From assembly GCA_001695595.3 (NCBI GenBank), contig MBPM02000047.1, forward strand, positions 124,001-188,000: a stretch of DNA of 64,000 nt, given 5' to 3'. The position numbers and the translations under genes are program-made. The notes under the pieces are model-generated. The model made no database searches and was not told the origin of the DNA. It was given only the letters and a program-made list of their open reading frames with translations. Positions 1-13,302 of the stretch are shown here, piece by piece. The stretch comes from Plasmopara viticola. Taxonomy: Eukaryota > Oomycota > Peronosporomycetes > Peronosporales > Peronosporaceae. Within the stretch, counting starts at the first letter, position 1. The number at the start of each line of letters is the position of its first letter.

Positions 1-2652
1 AACAGCCATGTTGTCCCACGTGATACACAGCGAGTGCCTTGTTGCACATACAAGTGATGGTGCAAGAGGAGGAATCGTTGCAACATCATGAGCCTTCTCT
101 CGAATTGTTGTTGCCGGTGCAAGGAAGCGCAACATTACTGGTCGAGACGCTTCGATGATACGATCGATCACCTCTAAAAATGGCACCTTCTCTAAGCTCA
201 CGCCATTGACTGCGACGAGCAAATCTCCACTATTTATCAACCCACTGGCCGATGCTTGAGTGTCGGGCACCACGCTGTCCACAACGGCTTGGAATGATTT
301 TGATGTACGAGACTTTTGAAACAAAATTCCAATAGGTCCAGACTGTAACTCGACATCGGTCATAGTGAATTCATTCTCCTCCGGCTTGGAGCTTTTCTGC
401 ACACGCACGTCGACCCACCCTTCCTCGCTCGCAAATGGACTTTCATCGGCCGAATCGATTGACTTAGCTGAAGCATCTTTGTTTTCTCGGCCAGTAAAGT
501 TCGAAGATGACGGTACCGCGTCTCTTCCAGCCGCTTTCATTAGCGTAAGGCGTTGCGACAGCGCTGAGACCGCTCCACTCGATGAAATTTGGGGCTTTGA
601 AGTTCCATCCTTTGCATTTTTTGAGGACTTGTTGCTATTGAATGCTGATAGAACAACGGGAGTGCTTAACTTCGACCGACCGCTCTTTAAGCCAGAACCT
701 TCAGAGCATGTGCTAAACTCGCCTCCGGTTGCCGGCTCGTCTTGCGAAGGCGAGCGCAATTTATTTAAACCGATTCTCGTAAGCAAGTTAAACCCTCCTG
801 TAGTTGTGTTTCGAACTGAGTCAGTGGAGTCCATTACCGGCTCAGGGAAGAGTACCGGGAACGGAGAGGACACAAGAAGTTGCTCCTGCGCGAACATGTC
901 CATAGTCTGAATACTCTTTTCTAGCATATCAAACCCACCATCAAGACGGCTCACATACTTGAAACCCTTTTGTAAAAACATTAACACGATTCGAGTTACA
1001 GATACGTGCTCTGCGTGAAACAAAGACGCCTCAAGACTGCTAAATTTGCTACTTAAAGCACCCAATTCCCCAAAGCCTACGGGTCCGCGTAACGGCGACG
1101 TCAAAAGAGATACACCTCTCGTTTTCTCTGCAGCTCCATGGACTGTGTGAATCTTCTGATTTGGCTCTCGCGCTGACTTGTCATTCGACATTACGCTAGT
1201 CAATCGAGTGATTGGGTTCAGTCCTGTTTTCTTCGACAGCGACTTTGAAGAAACAGATAACGAATCGACTGAAGGCCCAACAAAACAAAAATGACACCCT
1301 TTCATGCATGCAAAGCCTGTCATGAGTCGATCCAGAGCATCTGGCCGTTCCATGATACTCGGATCAATGTGGTGCGAGAGGCTGAGATGCGACTTGCGGT
1401 ACTCTCCTGCCGGTCGGCAGTCTAAGAGAATAAACTTGATTGCTTTCGCTTCATCTTCGTCATCGTTGCCAGAAGAATTAGAATAATCTTGATCTCCCAT
1501 AGGTGATAGCAACGAGTTCAATTTCAAAGGCTCTTGTTGCATAGCTCCCCCACTTGATGGCTGCTTTTTCTTTGGCTGAATCGTCAAATGATTCATCAAA
1601 TTTTGCACCAATTCTTCCGGGTATACCTGCAGACAAGAGAAAGCATTGAGTCGGTCCAAAAATGGCACCATTTTCTCCGTAAAGTCTCCATGACAGACTG
1701 AAAATAAATCTCGCTTGAAAGATTTCGGTGTCGACTTGGAAATTAAGAGTGCATCTGCACACACTTGTTCCAGTTCATCACGTGACGAAAAGGTGAGGGA
1801 ACTTAGCACTTGGGGCAACATAGCAACGTCAGCTTGAATGATCGTTTCCCGGTGTGCAACAACTAATGCGTATGCCACAAAATGCGGGAGATCTGAATCT
1901 TTCTCCAACAGAAAAAAATCCCAGAGATAAAATACGTACTCGGGTGGCAACGAGCGTGCAAACAACGTGATAAACCATGGCGTCACATAAAGTTCGGGTG
2001 TCATATCATGCTGGTCTAGATAATGGCACAGTTCGGGGTCATGGTACAGCATCAAGAGTCTAAACAGCTGAAGCGAGCACTGCAGCGATCGAAATTCCTT
2101 GTCCACAAACACATGAGGGAGGAACCGGTCGATCAGCGCGTAAAAGCACTGATAGACGACTCCATCGGCTAATGGACTTGTTTCTGTACATCCATCTCGT
2201 TGCTCAGTGAGGAGTAAAAATGGAGCTAGCACCTCGTTCATGCCTTGTTTGTATTGAATGCTACGGCATTTGCAATAGTATGTGAGCAGCTTGACCACGA
2301 GTTCGACAGTCTCGGGTGCTTGAAATCGAAGCTCGTTACTTCTTGTCCTGACGGCATCAGCTGCAATGACTCTTTGATTGTCCAAATCTTCTTCAACCTG
2401 TAGAATGCTCTGGTCCAGACTTAGTCGCTCGGTACGGGCCACACCCAGAAGCTCTTGCCACACTCGGGAACGTAAGCTTGCGGGGACACCACCAATAGAG
2501 CGGCATATGACGCCAATGATGAAATGGTCGGGTCGTCGCTTTTGCATCTCGTGCTCTAATTGACGCGTGAGGAGACTGTGTGTCGTCTGATTGATAGTTG
2601 CAGGGTCTCGAGAGGCGTCAGAAGTATCGTGCGCGGCTTGGAGGAGGGTCAT
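1..2652 (-). CDS. TBC-domain Rab GTPase-activating protein with rhodanese-like and PDZ domains (3' end cut off by window)
   Basis: Open minus-strand reading frame of 884 codons with no stop before the window edge. The start is the first ATG after an in-frame TAG (near 2741). Order of domains: TBC (about residues 48-330) with both catalytic fingers visible, the arginine finger in IAADAVRT (R102) and the glutamine finger in YKQG (Q136); a rhodanese-like segment (about 395-460, LLDCRPAGEY with a later GCHFCFVG); a long serine-rich linker; a PDZ domain (about 766-842, GPIGILF, SGDLLVAVNG). The last visible residues (PPLAPSL, SLCITW) look like the beginning of a fibronectin type III domain. TBC proteins speed GTP hydrolysis by Rab GTPases in vesicle traffic. 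TBC plus rhodanese recalls TBC1D23, which lacks active fingers, so this is not a simple orthologue. No intron is needed in the visible part. The C-terminus is unknown. Confidence 0.85.
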   Translation of the reverse strand, partial: MTLLQAAHDTSDASRDPATINQTTHSLLTRQLEHEMQKRRPDHFIIGVICRSIGGVPASLRSRVWQELLGVARTERLSLDQSILQVEEDLDNQRVIAADAVRTRSNELRFQAPETVELVVKLLTYYCKCRSIQYKQGMNEVLAPFLLLTEQRDGCTETSPLADGVVYQCFYALIDRFLPHVFVDKEFRSLQCSLQLFRLLMLYHDPELCHYLDQHDMTPELYVTPWFITLFARSLPPEYVFYLWDFFLLEKDSDLPHFVAYALVVAHRETIIQADVAMLPQVLSSLTFSSRDELEQVCADALLISKSTPKSFKRDLFSVCHGDFTEKMVPFLDRLNAFSCLQVYPEELVQNLMNHLTIQPKKKQPSSGGAMQQEPLKLNSLLSPMGDQDYSNSSGNDDEDEAKAIKFILLDCRPAGEYRKSHLSLSHHIDPSIMERPDALDRLMTGFACMKGCHFCFVGPSVDSLSVSSKSLSKKTGLNPITRLTSVMSNDKSAREPNQKIHTVHGAAEKTRGVSLLTSPLRGPVGFGELGALSSKFSSLEASLFHAEHVSVTRIVLMFLQKGFKYVSRLDGGFDMLEKSIQTMDMFAQEQLLVSSPFPVLFPEPVMDSTDSVRNTTTGGFNLLTRIGLNKLRSPSQDEPATGGEFSTCSEGSGLKSGRSKLSTPVVLSAFNSNKSSKNAKDGTSKPQISSSGAVSALSQRLTLMKAAGRDAVPSSSNFTGRENKDASAKSIDSADESPFASEEGWVDVRVQKSSKPEENEFTMTDVELQSGPIGILFQKSRTSKSFQAVVDSVVPDTQASASGLINSGDLLVAVNGVSLEKVPFLEVIDRIIEASRPVMLRFLAPATTIREKAHDVATIPPLAPSLVCATRHSLCITWDNMAV

Positions 2653-5600
2653 GAGGACGGCAAAGGTGGCCTTGGATTGTATAGTAGAGGCGATCGTGAA
2701 GGGTTGGAACGAACGTGGACAGGAATAAGTAGGCGTCCGCTATGCTGGAGCCTTTGTCGAAGCACGCCTCGCCGAAAGACTTCAGGCATGAACTTGCGTG
2801 GCCCACATATCGTTCAAAGGGAGACCAAATATTACAAATAATGGTACCAAAACTGCATGAAACAGTGTCCAGTGGCGCCAAGAGTGTAAGGTATACAAGT
2901 GCCAGATAGCAGTGAAGCACTTCCGCTGGAAGCAACCGCGATAAAAATCTTATTTGCCAATCGAGTTCTTCAGAGACTTTTCGGTGGTGCTACATCGGTT
3001 GACGAAAAGCAGGTTCCGGACGGCTTATTTTTTTGCCTTTTGTTCAGATGGTCTTCACCTCTCAATGTTTTGAAGCAAGTCATTGTAAGTAGCTTTTTAA
3101 CTCACGACGAATTACTTAAGATTCAAATTAGTGAGCTGTGGCAAGTCAAAGCTGTCGAGCTCTGACCAAAAATGATGTAGATTTTTGAGCGTATAGCATA
3201 ATGCCGTGCCCTCTTCTACATGGCCATTTGATGCACCACAGTGATTGTCATTGTTCCTGGCCAATATTGTGTAAAATCTATCCCGACGTGCTCGTACTTC
3301 TGCAACTTGATTATAAACAAACACATCTGCAAATAGCTACCGCAATTATAAAGTTACTTCGCATTATGTCGCCACTGTCGTGCAAATACTAAATTTGCAT
3401 CGCTTTTAGTGTATCACAGTTAATGCATAGCATCAAGGCATTTATACGACTTTGGCCAATTGCGATGACACAAGCAACTTGCAGCAAAAAAGAGATATAC
3501 CTCTCAGTGACTCGCAAATTATGTTTTCCAATGCTGCTTGAAACTTGTTGTGTCCATCTTTAATGCACCATCGAAACGACCGGGAAACATTATGGTATTC
3601 CGACTTGGCTGTTTGATTAGTCACTGGTGCACTGTACAAACAATCACAATTAGCTTAAAATCAAAAATTTCTACCCCCGTTAGTCCACGAAAAGCGACCT
3701 TTCCATAGGTCTTGTAATCTAGTGATGGGCATAGATTGTATCCTGCACTTAGTAGTCAAGTAGACACGTACAAGCTACAATCGAAAATGTATATCTTGTT
3801 TACAATTTATGACAATTCGTCAAGTTTTGGATGGACTTCAGTGGGGGTTCCTTTTAAAGACAACGATTTGAATGCGATGTGCAAATAGAGATCATGGCAA
3901 TTGATGAATATAGACTGAGTCTTTACACTATACCAATTTGCGTGTAAGGCTGTAAATCGTTAGCTACGAGACACACTGAGCTGCAGCGCTGCCTGCTTGA
4001 AGTCGTTGTACGTTTAGGCAAACCTTCACCAAATTAACCTTGAGGTTAAGTGCGTGTGCAGTCGGACAAAAATGAAAGCATCGTCTGCTTTTTTTGAATT
4101 TCAGCTTCAGAAGAGAAGGATCAGAATTTTCGCCTTCTAAATCCCATAATTATTTCGTAACTCTTTTCAAGCGAAAAACCATCTTAAGCATACAAGCTTT
4201 GCTTTATGTAAAAAGTAATGTAGTATCAGATCCAATTTACAATTTGCACCAGGCTTCGGATGCTTGCATCGATATTCTAGAAATGGAGATCAAAAGATTG
4301 TCGTTGTACATTTTGCACTTGACAGCCAAACGCGCAAAGTGCAATCGCGGTAGATTTTGGGACAAAGCAGATACCGGTATTAATAATATTCTTGATTTTT
4401 AAGGCAAATGTCTCTTTACAAGGTGGGCTATCTCGCAGATTAAAGGTCTACTACACAACAGCATATATTTAAACCATGAGGACCAGACTACACAGTGATT
4501 GGACTCGGTAAATATCATCCTACCTATGACGCTTCAAAGTTAAGCTCGACGTTCAAAGCCACATTCACGGCCTTCTGAAAGGAGGTTGGCGTACTTGAAG
4601 AACATTTTTCAGAGCCGTGCGTGTGCACGATTAGTCCATAAAGCACGGTGATTGCAAACACCTCTAAAAATTAGCTGCCCATCCAGCCTGCAGAGCTTGT
4701 AAGTCGTGGACAAAGTATTCGTATCCTGGCGAATTGGGAGAAAGCAAAATTACATACAGTGCATTTGGCAAATAAACCTGCATAAGGCGATGCTTCAGCA
4801 CATCCCATGCGATAACCGCTGCCTTATCTGAAGTTTTGCACGGCAGTGACCATCTAGGTGCTCTCTAACCAAAATAAGATATAACCGGAATCAATCTCTG
4901 GTATTTAGTGGGAAAGAAATTGGACATCATGATTATTACGCATCCTTGACCTCGAGCAGAAGATTGTCTTCTTCTCTCCCTTCAAAACACGTAACGCTCA
5001 CCATTAGCGGTATCGGTTTGCGAAGATAAGTTGTCTTGAGCGCTGCCAACGACTTGTCTTTTTTTGCTACGAGCTTTACTGAATGTAGAGCACCTTCAGA
5101 TCGCGTTGAGCCAAGCGAGGCAAACAAGTTTTTGATCGTCTCTCATGTCCTTGGGCAAATGAGAATTACATAGTCTCTGAGGCTCAAGTATGGATTAACG
5201 CATGTACTACCAGATGCAGTAAGAGTGCCGGTAGAAAAGTGTTAGGTCGCTGAACTAATTTTTACACATAGGACTGGTAACAGTCACAAATGCTTGTTTG
5301 CCTAGCCTTAAAGGCAATAACTGTCATAAAACCGTATCAAAATTAATTCTTTTATTTTAAAATATGAATGAGTTGAGCTTAATAAAGTCTTATTGTTGTA
5401 CTCATGTGGAGGTGATAAACAAAATCCAGCAAAGCACTTCCGATTAGCATGCGTTAAGCAGTTATCGCGAGACTTTTCTGTGACTTTTAATACCAAATAC
5501 TGCCTGAGTATCAATGTTCAAGACATTACAAAGCCTACTTCGTACGAAAGGCGAATGCCACCCACTGTTCGACTCACTAACGATGCCGTCAGAGCTATCA

Positions 5601-8600
5601 ATGATGAAATCGCACCGAGGACATCTAATCATAATGCATCTGTTCTGCCATCCATCATTTTGTGGCCAATAGTCAGCAGAGATGCCGTGGGAACCTGCTG
5701 ACGCTCATACACGTAAGTGCCTGCTGGAGAAAATCTCAGCTTTGTTGAGCCTGAAAGAAGAATAACAAGTTAGTTTGTGGCTCTGAATAGGTCCATGATC
5801 CAATCCGGGATTACGTTTGCAAGTTTGGCTTGCTGGTAGTTGTGGCAACCTTGTAGCATGTAATTACCAGTAATATTATTTTTTATAAAATTACTTATTC
5901 TTTATGATCCTGTCGCTTTGCGCTTAGTGACAGGATTAGAAAAGAAATTATTGGTGAAATCAGGTGTCAAGCTTCTCGACTTTGGAAGCTTTAAAATTTG
6001 TTTCTCTTCGACATGAATACGAAGTATTGCAAGGGGGTTCATTAAATGTATCAGAGCTTTGATGCTACCTGCTTGGCTTCTTGCATAACCTTGTTGTGAC
6101 ATGAACAAACCTCTGCTAGAATGCGAAACACTATTAGAGCATATAACGGACCGAGTCGATCAACAAGTTGGACATCGTAATATCATAATTAGACATCGAC
6201 GGTGTTAACGAGACCGTGGCGTAGTACGATCAAGGTTTGCAGAATTAAGCGTTTGCTGCATACCAGTAAGTACACGGCTAGCGCTTAGCCGAGGTGTGTG
6301 AGTAAGGCTTTCGTGTTGCGAGTGAAGTGATATGTAGGCCACTGAGCAGTGCTTGCACGACACAGTACACGCTGCATCGCATTTGTTCTATGGTTAGCTT
6401 AAAGCCACAACAATACGGACGATGCCCAATCATTATGCGTGGAGTTGTAGATATAGCAACGAGAAAATTTGGCAATCACTGCTGTTTAGATTTTACAATG
6501 GCAAAAAGAGATTGGTCAGGTAAAAGCTCTTACAAATAAGCCCTCGATGTAGATTACGCGGGGTGGAGCTCAATGCATCATTGGCTTCATCCGGGCAGCA
6601 CACGTAGAGTTGCACGTAATTCACTAAAAACTCTCATCGTGAACAGCGCTCACTGCATACTCTGCAAAGAATGGTTGACTGTCGGCCACGGCATCAAGGG
6701 GCGGTCTAGACGGTGCACGTAGAGTGGCATATACCTCACTGAGAAATACTAATTTTAAGCAGCTCTCGCTCTATGTCCATCTTTGTAAAGTCGATCAGTT
6801 GTTAGGAATCTGGGACACTTAGATGTCTGAGGGTGGAGATCAGATGCGGCTGCGCACTTGAGAACCAAACAAGACACAAGATCTTTAAAACTAAAAGCTG
6901 CAGCACCTATCTTGGAGAATGCAGTTGTGGACATTGGCGTATATATACATTGACCTCCAATAAGCATCGATAGTGAAAGAGAAGAGCACGCGATGCGCTT
7001 TAAGATGCGGAGATTTGTCTTTCTCCTTCTCTTCTTGAAAAAGAACTGCCACGTGGAGATTATTCTTGCGCAACGCTGTCGTCAGGGCCAAACCAAAAAA
7101 GTAGAGGAGTTTAATTTTCACGATTTCATGGAATGTCAAAGCCTCACTTTAGCAGAGTTGACTGACGCCTTATTTGTGGCGATTAGCACCTCTGGAAAAT
7201 TAACCTCTTTGTCGCTGGAACTGGAGGCGCTGAGGCCACGAGTAGAGCCCCTACTTACCGCTTTGGTAGGATGTTGCGAACTATAGGTTGCAGGACGAGA
7301 GTTTGCAGACAGTCGACGTCAAGTCTCAAGCTGAGCAAGCTTGTACAAAATATACTGCTCCATTCAAAAAGCGCTTTTGCTGAAGCTGTTGTATAGTGTG
7401 TGCAAATAGTACTAGTGCTTGAAAAAAAAGCTCCCATATCCTTCGACATTTCATGAGACGTGAGCTCCACCATTACACTTTGCAATGCCGGGATCGAGCT
7501 TTTATCCTTTGAGATACTAAACGAGCACGATAATCCGGGAAATGAGTCTGTTGCGAGATGGTATTTATGCTGTGCGTGCTCTACCTTAAAATTTCATTAA
7601 TGCCAAAGCTCCAATTCCATAAGCTTTCTTTGTACCCGAGGTAGCCTTTCGAGGTATCACATCCGGCTTGTCGGACACGACTTTGTGGTTTGCATCAGGC
7701 ACAAAAAAACAAAGCTAATACAGCTGAGACTATTGGTGGTAAACTTTGGCTCAATAGACCCAAACATTCAATTTATGGGGTGCGTAGGGTATGTAGCGAG
7801 GACACCGGTTGCTTGCGAGTATGCGGTGTGCGATGTATGCTAGTGCCAGTTTATGGAATAGGTGAGCGTGCCGCATGCATAGGTCGCGGTCGGCCATTAA
7901 GCTTGGTTGTGCTTAGTTTGTACAAAGAGTGACGAACCCAACCGGCACAAGCGGGCTCTACAAGCGACTGAATTACTATCCGACGACAGAGCCTATACGC
8001 CGGAATGCCGTGTGGTATTTTTCTATTAATGCGTGCCGTAAAATGCTGTACTAGATGTAGACTACATGATATTTGGTTAATCTTGAGCATGTGTCATGAA
8101 GGGGTCTTAAACTTTACCTTCTAAAAAGTGGCACAAGTCTTAACGGTAAGATGTGATAGATAGAAAGTTTAGAGGAATTTTGACTCAGGCAGACTAACGA
8201 AAAGTTAAGGAGAGAGTAAGAAGGTTACATGAGTGTGCATGGTGTTAATATTTTGATCTGTGTCATGTCATAGGTCATGCGAAACATTATAGTTGAAAAC
8301 ACCGTACACTAAAAACGCCGTTTATGCACTTATAAATGCATTTAACACGATATTACTATGATACATTCATACTGCATAGCAATAATCCCACAGGAGTTTT
8401 AACGATTAAGCTGAATAAAATATTGTAAAAGTTTAATCCAATAGCTGCATATAGTATTAGTGTGTGGACAGAAACTTTTGATTTTAGTAAACTGTATGTA
8501 GCATTCGAAGAACTCGGCAAAAAAGGATGGGAATGTTACTCGAAGTTCCGAAAGTGAAAGCATAGCATATTTTACGGCTATGCTCTGGATACTATCGCAC

Positions 8601-11600
8601 TTAGACAGCTTAATCTGAACTATTAGTTGCCCTGTGCATGCGATAAGAGAAAAAACGCAGCGGCAAAAACATATAATTAAAAGTCAGATCGTAATACAAA
8701 ACGCGCTCATTTTGATTAATCACGCAAAAAACAATCATTGATAATGTATGGCCATCCCGACTTCGGTGCATTTTTGCCAAAAGTTCAAGTCGGTGTCGAT
8801 AAAAGGTATCTCAGGTCTATTTGTTTAATCTCTATTCACAATGTTTGTGTCGGAACGTATATATGAAACAACAACCTCTGCATACTCATTCTCAAACATT
8901 TCTTTTGCTCGCAAAGGTCATTGCACGCAATCCTTGATGGGAATTGTGCGAAAGCTTGCGCAAACAGTCGAAAGACTTCGTCACCTTCATTGACGATTAC
9001 TTACCCGTTAGCGTTGATCAAGCTCGTCGCACACCGATGAGGTGAGCTGATGACTATATACGACTAAAGCAACACTGAGTTACCTCTAAGAACTTGATTT
9101 TCACGCGCGAATGCCATTTAAGACTCTATACTAATTAATTTGAATGGTGGGTAAGTTTTCATTAAAAAACGGATCTTAAACGCAAATTTAAAGAATTTGA
9201 TTTCTCGGAGAATTGATGAGCAATCTAGTGTGTGTTACTGCAACAAGGTGACTAAATTTGAAGGCCAAAACTTGTTTGTATATTAAGTCAAAGGGTAGCG
9301 TTGGTTGCAATTCCATAAGCAAACAATAATGATCAATCATTTTAGAGCATATTCTTGGGCAAATTCATATGCATCTGTACGATGGCATTTTTTAAAACTC
9401 GATTCCACTTAACTTGTTCAAGATAGATGCAACAGCACAAAGAAGTACAGGCTTTAGCGATGTAGCGTGCGCAATTAAACTGATCTAGATGCTTTATTCT
9501 GAAATCTACATTGACGCAGACTATTCTGTAAGATTATATCCAACGTCGAGATACCAACCGCTGCAATTATCTGATAATTTGCCTGATAAACAATATATAT
9601 CAAAGCATAAAGAAGGTTCTACATGCGTTTGATTTTTAGAAATGATCTAAGTTGCCTATCTGGTAAAAATCGTTTCTATTTTTGGCTAATTAAATGTGTA
9701 GCCGATTTTAAGCGCTTATCCAGCGACCTTTTCTACGGCTGGTTGTTCTTAGGCACGATCGGCGAGTAGTCTCCATTTCTCAGATGCTTCAAGTCAGACT
9801 CGTTTCACACGCTAAATTATCAATGGCACCTTTTCTTTAAAAAAAACGCAAAAAAAGATATATTTATAAAGCTTACATAAGCAAGACATAAAATTATAAG
9901 AAGTTGTTATGTTAGGCTTCGGTTTCAAACTGGATTTAAAATACAAAAACTTGTCGAAGCTTGTAGTTGCCACATCGAATGACTATAAATTTACACTGAA
10001 TGACTATGAGCTATCACGCTTAGCAAAGTTTTTTGCAACAATCGATCGATCGAAATTGCTAGTTGCATTTTAGATAGGGACATACAAAATTATCTTCATT
10101 CTCTAATGACGAACCTGAATCCTTGTTCAGCATCATCTCCATCTCAGTGCTTACAAGCGGGAATCGAGTAAGAACATCCCCACCTACAAGATTTCTCCAC
10201 GCAATTTTGTCAGAGTGTTGCACCTCTCCAATGTCGTCGAGATTATACTCATACATCTGCCGTAAGTCTGAGCGTGGATCAATCAGCCAACTTATTAGGA
10301 CGTCGTTACGCATCTTTTGTGCTCATCGTTGTTCCGTTACTCTTTTTGCTACTTCGTTGAGGAAGCGTGGCATTGTGGGCCTTTAAAGTCTAATACTACT
10401 TGGTTCATTTGCTTTTATCTTCGTATTAAGTTTCCCGAAGCTTTTGCTTTGTAGATACCTAGTTAAAAAATGTCTTACTTTTATGCGCTATAATTACTAT
10501 TGACGACACCTTACAACCGGTGTGGTATCGATTAGATTCACTTTTGGCTTCGCGCTAGATAAGTCAAAGCAGCCCAGATAGACTTCACAATATGTTCAAA
10601 AGTAATCCAAGATTATGCAGCTACTTTAATCTCAGTATCTACCAGTTTCTACTTTGTATTAATATCAGCATCTTCAGTCTCAACATCATCATCAGAGAAA
10701 CGAAGCAAATACGAGTTGTTTGATCTTATATCATTGATCAAAGAGCTTAGGCTTCCTTACATCACCGTTAGTCGAAAAAGGCAATATCAACATCGATGTA
10801 AAATGGCGAAAGAAGAAATACAATTTTATAAATTCTTTAAAGAACTGCAAAATGCTAGAATTCAATAGACTTATAAAGAGATTATCGTCGGGCAAAAACG
10901 TGCAAGATGTGTATATATAAATCGACAAAGGGTCCGATCTTTGGTAAGCAATCTAATTTGTTTCATAAAGCATCCAGTAAAAAGGTTTAGTGGGTCACAA
11001 CAATACAAAAATCTATGGAAATGGTAATGAGCAAAACATTGAATCTCGCCAAGGCGGTTTTGTCTGATGCCAAAACTTCGGCTAATGCATACGAAACAGT
11101 TGATCATCATGACTTAAAGGCATGTCACGGTGTCAAGTCTGAGGCGGATAACCAAAATTAATTTGCTACTGATAATGATGCTCATGAGAGGCTGGAAAAT
11201 CCTCATTCGGTAATTAAAAGTAAGAATACTTTTAAACGGCAGAAAACATACAATTTCCGTGCTCCAAGTGAGAATTGCTTTATAGGTAAGACAAAAACCA
11301 TAAGATCGCTTAAGGTTGTGCTTCAATCTCACTAATAAAAACGATTGTTGGATAAATTCTTATCGTAGATGAGAAATAATGATTGACAACCTAAAAGAAA
11401 GCTTTTTAATTAGTTGGCAGGTTATCTTCAGCAATGCAATACGTCTTAAGAAGCAGATTTTAGAACAGTATGGTGAAAACAAAACTTTACGATGAAGCCA
11501 AATTATCCTACTTAGACTATGAAGAGGCTCAAAAGCAATTCAAGAGGAGCATGGGACAGCTCAAAAGAAAACTATACAGTCTAATTATAAACTTGCAAAG

Positions 11601-12887
11601 TCAGCAGTTCAAGAAAAACGAAGGCAACGAAAGTGGCTGGAAGAGTTGACAAAATTGTTTTGAACACCAAGACAAAGATGAATGATATATAAGTCAGAAG
11701 CTTAGAGAGAAGCTGAAGTGAGCGCAGCGAAGACGAATGTATGAGACGCAATGCCGGTCGAAAAGCCCGAGATTTGAGAGATGCTAGTAAATTTTTGACT
11801 AAAAAAGGTCGTTTGACCTAGAAAGACGACCACGTGTACAGAGTCTAGAAAGAAAGGCAGGACTGATGTGTGGCCGAACGACGTCTCAGCGCTTCAAAAG
11901 AGTCAATACTTCTAGCTTATGGATCGATTGCGACTAAAGCCCACAACATGAGCAAAATTTCAAGATTTATTAACCCTAATAGGTATTTTACAGCCTAGAA
12001 TTGACTAAATCAGAAGTTTAGGTCGTAAAAACAAGACATTTTCAGTATTTAAACTAATCGATAGAATGAAGTCCAATCAACAATTTGAACGCTCGCATTC
12101 AAGCAACATATTTATCAAGCCGCTTACGATCAAATCAGTATCGACGATATAAACTTCTTGAAGAGATTCTCACGGTCACTCATATTCGATACACCTTTCA
12201 TGGCAAGCTTAAGAATTTTAAGAGCAAACAATAAATCAACATTTGTTTATGAATCATATTAGTTATCGAGCAGGTCGAGGGCTTCTCGGAATATATGTTC
12301 TCGAACCTGATCATTCCTGACTCTGAAATCGATAGAGTTTTCGCTCGTTTGATACAGGTGAAATCATGCTCTTCTTCAATCCCCGCATTATCACAGGCTC
12401 CGGCGGAAGTTTAAGAGATAATTCAGATTTGAATGTACTTAAACTAAGTGCGATCATGAAGAACTTAATTATCCTTGATCTAACTCAACAATGCAAGCCA
12501 CAGAATTGGCTTCTGACTTTAATGATTAAATAAGTTAAACGCGATGCATTTATTCAGACAGAAGCTGGTCGCGTGTGGGGTGTCAAATTAGCAAAAGCAA
12601 GGTAGATGGGGTGTTTGCTCTATATGGTCTTTAGTTTTTTCTCCTTCACGAACGAGTCCACTGCTGGCTCCTTGGTACATGTATATCAATATTTCATGAT
12701 AAATATTTAAAATATGGCAGACTCAACATCGAGTTTTGTAATTGGCAGAAATTTGCTATCTTTAAGTACTCGAGTGTAATCGACTCTTGGTAAAATTGAC
12801 CCTACCACTTGATCTGGATTCTTCATAAAGAAGTTTGCATTCAAATTTTTACTGGTCCGTAAACTGTTAAATAGATTAGCAAATATT
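2653..12887. other. Gene-poor AT-rich desert, no intact gene recognised
   Basis: About 10 kb without a reading frame I can defend. Most open frames are under 110 codons and lack family motifs. A frame at 6993-7286 begins with a hydrophobic stretch but has no recognisable motif. A short lysine-rich frame from 11470 opens and stops within about 60 codons and looks decayed. A segment at about 7777-7860 is similar to the reverse complement of about 23600-23690, which marks it as part of a dispersed repeat. Confidence 0.6.
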
Positions 12888-13302
12888 TTATTTTACAAAG
12901 AAATTCCATGGCAAGCATGACCGCTGGTCTCCTGTTATGTAAGTGGCGTCGATAGAACGCATTTCTGCGTTAAAGATCGTTGTGATCCATATCTGTCTAA
13001 AGGTACTGTCTCGACAGTGCTCATAGCGAACATCGCTGAAGTTAATGTTTCTGTGGAGTTTACTATCGAAAATAGCATCCATCGAGTATTCCTGAGACTT
13101 TCGGTAATTTTTTCAGATGGACAAGATCTCTGTTGTCTTTATTTACTCGCAAGTGATCTGGAGTGAAGACTTTGTAGTTCCTCATGAACCTCTTCGAATT
13201 TGACATTTGGCTGGTCGACTCAGGAGCGACGATAGGTCGGATCCGACCTATATAAGATGCTGTATGTGACGTATCCGTCGTCACCGGCAGTTTTGATGGC
13301 AA
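12888..13302 (-). pseudogene. Decayed Ty1/Copia-like protease/pre-integrase fragment
   Basis: Two adjoining minus-strand frames (13063-13302 and 12888-13082) resemble the aspartic-protease neighbourhood of Copia polyproteins. PESTSQMSNSKRFMRNYKVF occupies the place of the usual DSGATxHM...F.NY block, and HRNINFSDVRY recalls the stretch before the VLYVP motif. The catalytic Asp-Ser-Gly is gone (APEST), and the frame breaks several times. No reverse transcriptase or LTR pair was found near it, so it is a relic at most. The assignment rests on short matches only. Confidence 0.3.

Noticed and set aside
2618..2935. 105-codon minus-strand frame as an upstream exon of the TBC gene
   Set aside because: It overlaps the start of the TBC frame in another phase, has no family motif and would need an intron for which I see no convincing pair of splice sites. 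The ATG at 2652 suffices.
6598..6750. Direct repeat around CACGTAGAGT
   Set aside because: Only about ten bases match exactly before the copies diverge. Too weak to list as a repeat.
6993..7286. Small secreted effector candidate starting MRFKMRRFVFLLLFL
   Set aside because: The hydrophobic N-terminus is followed at once by lysines rather than a cleavage site, and there is no RXLR-EER or LFLAK motif. No effector was found anywhere in the window.
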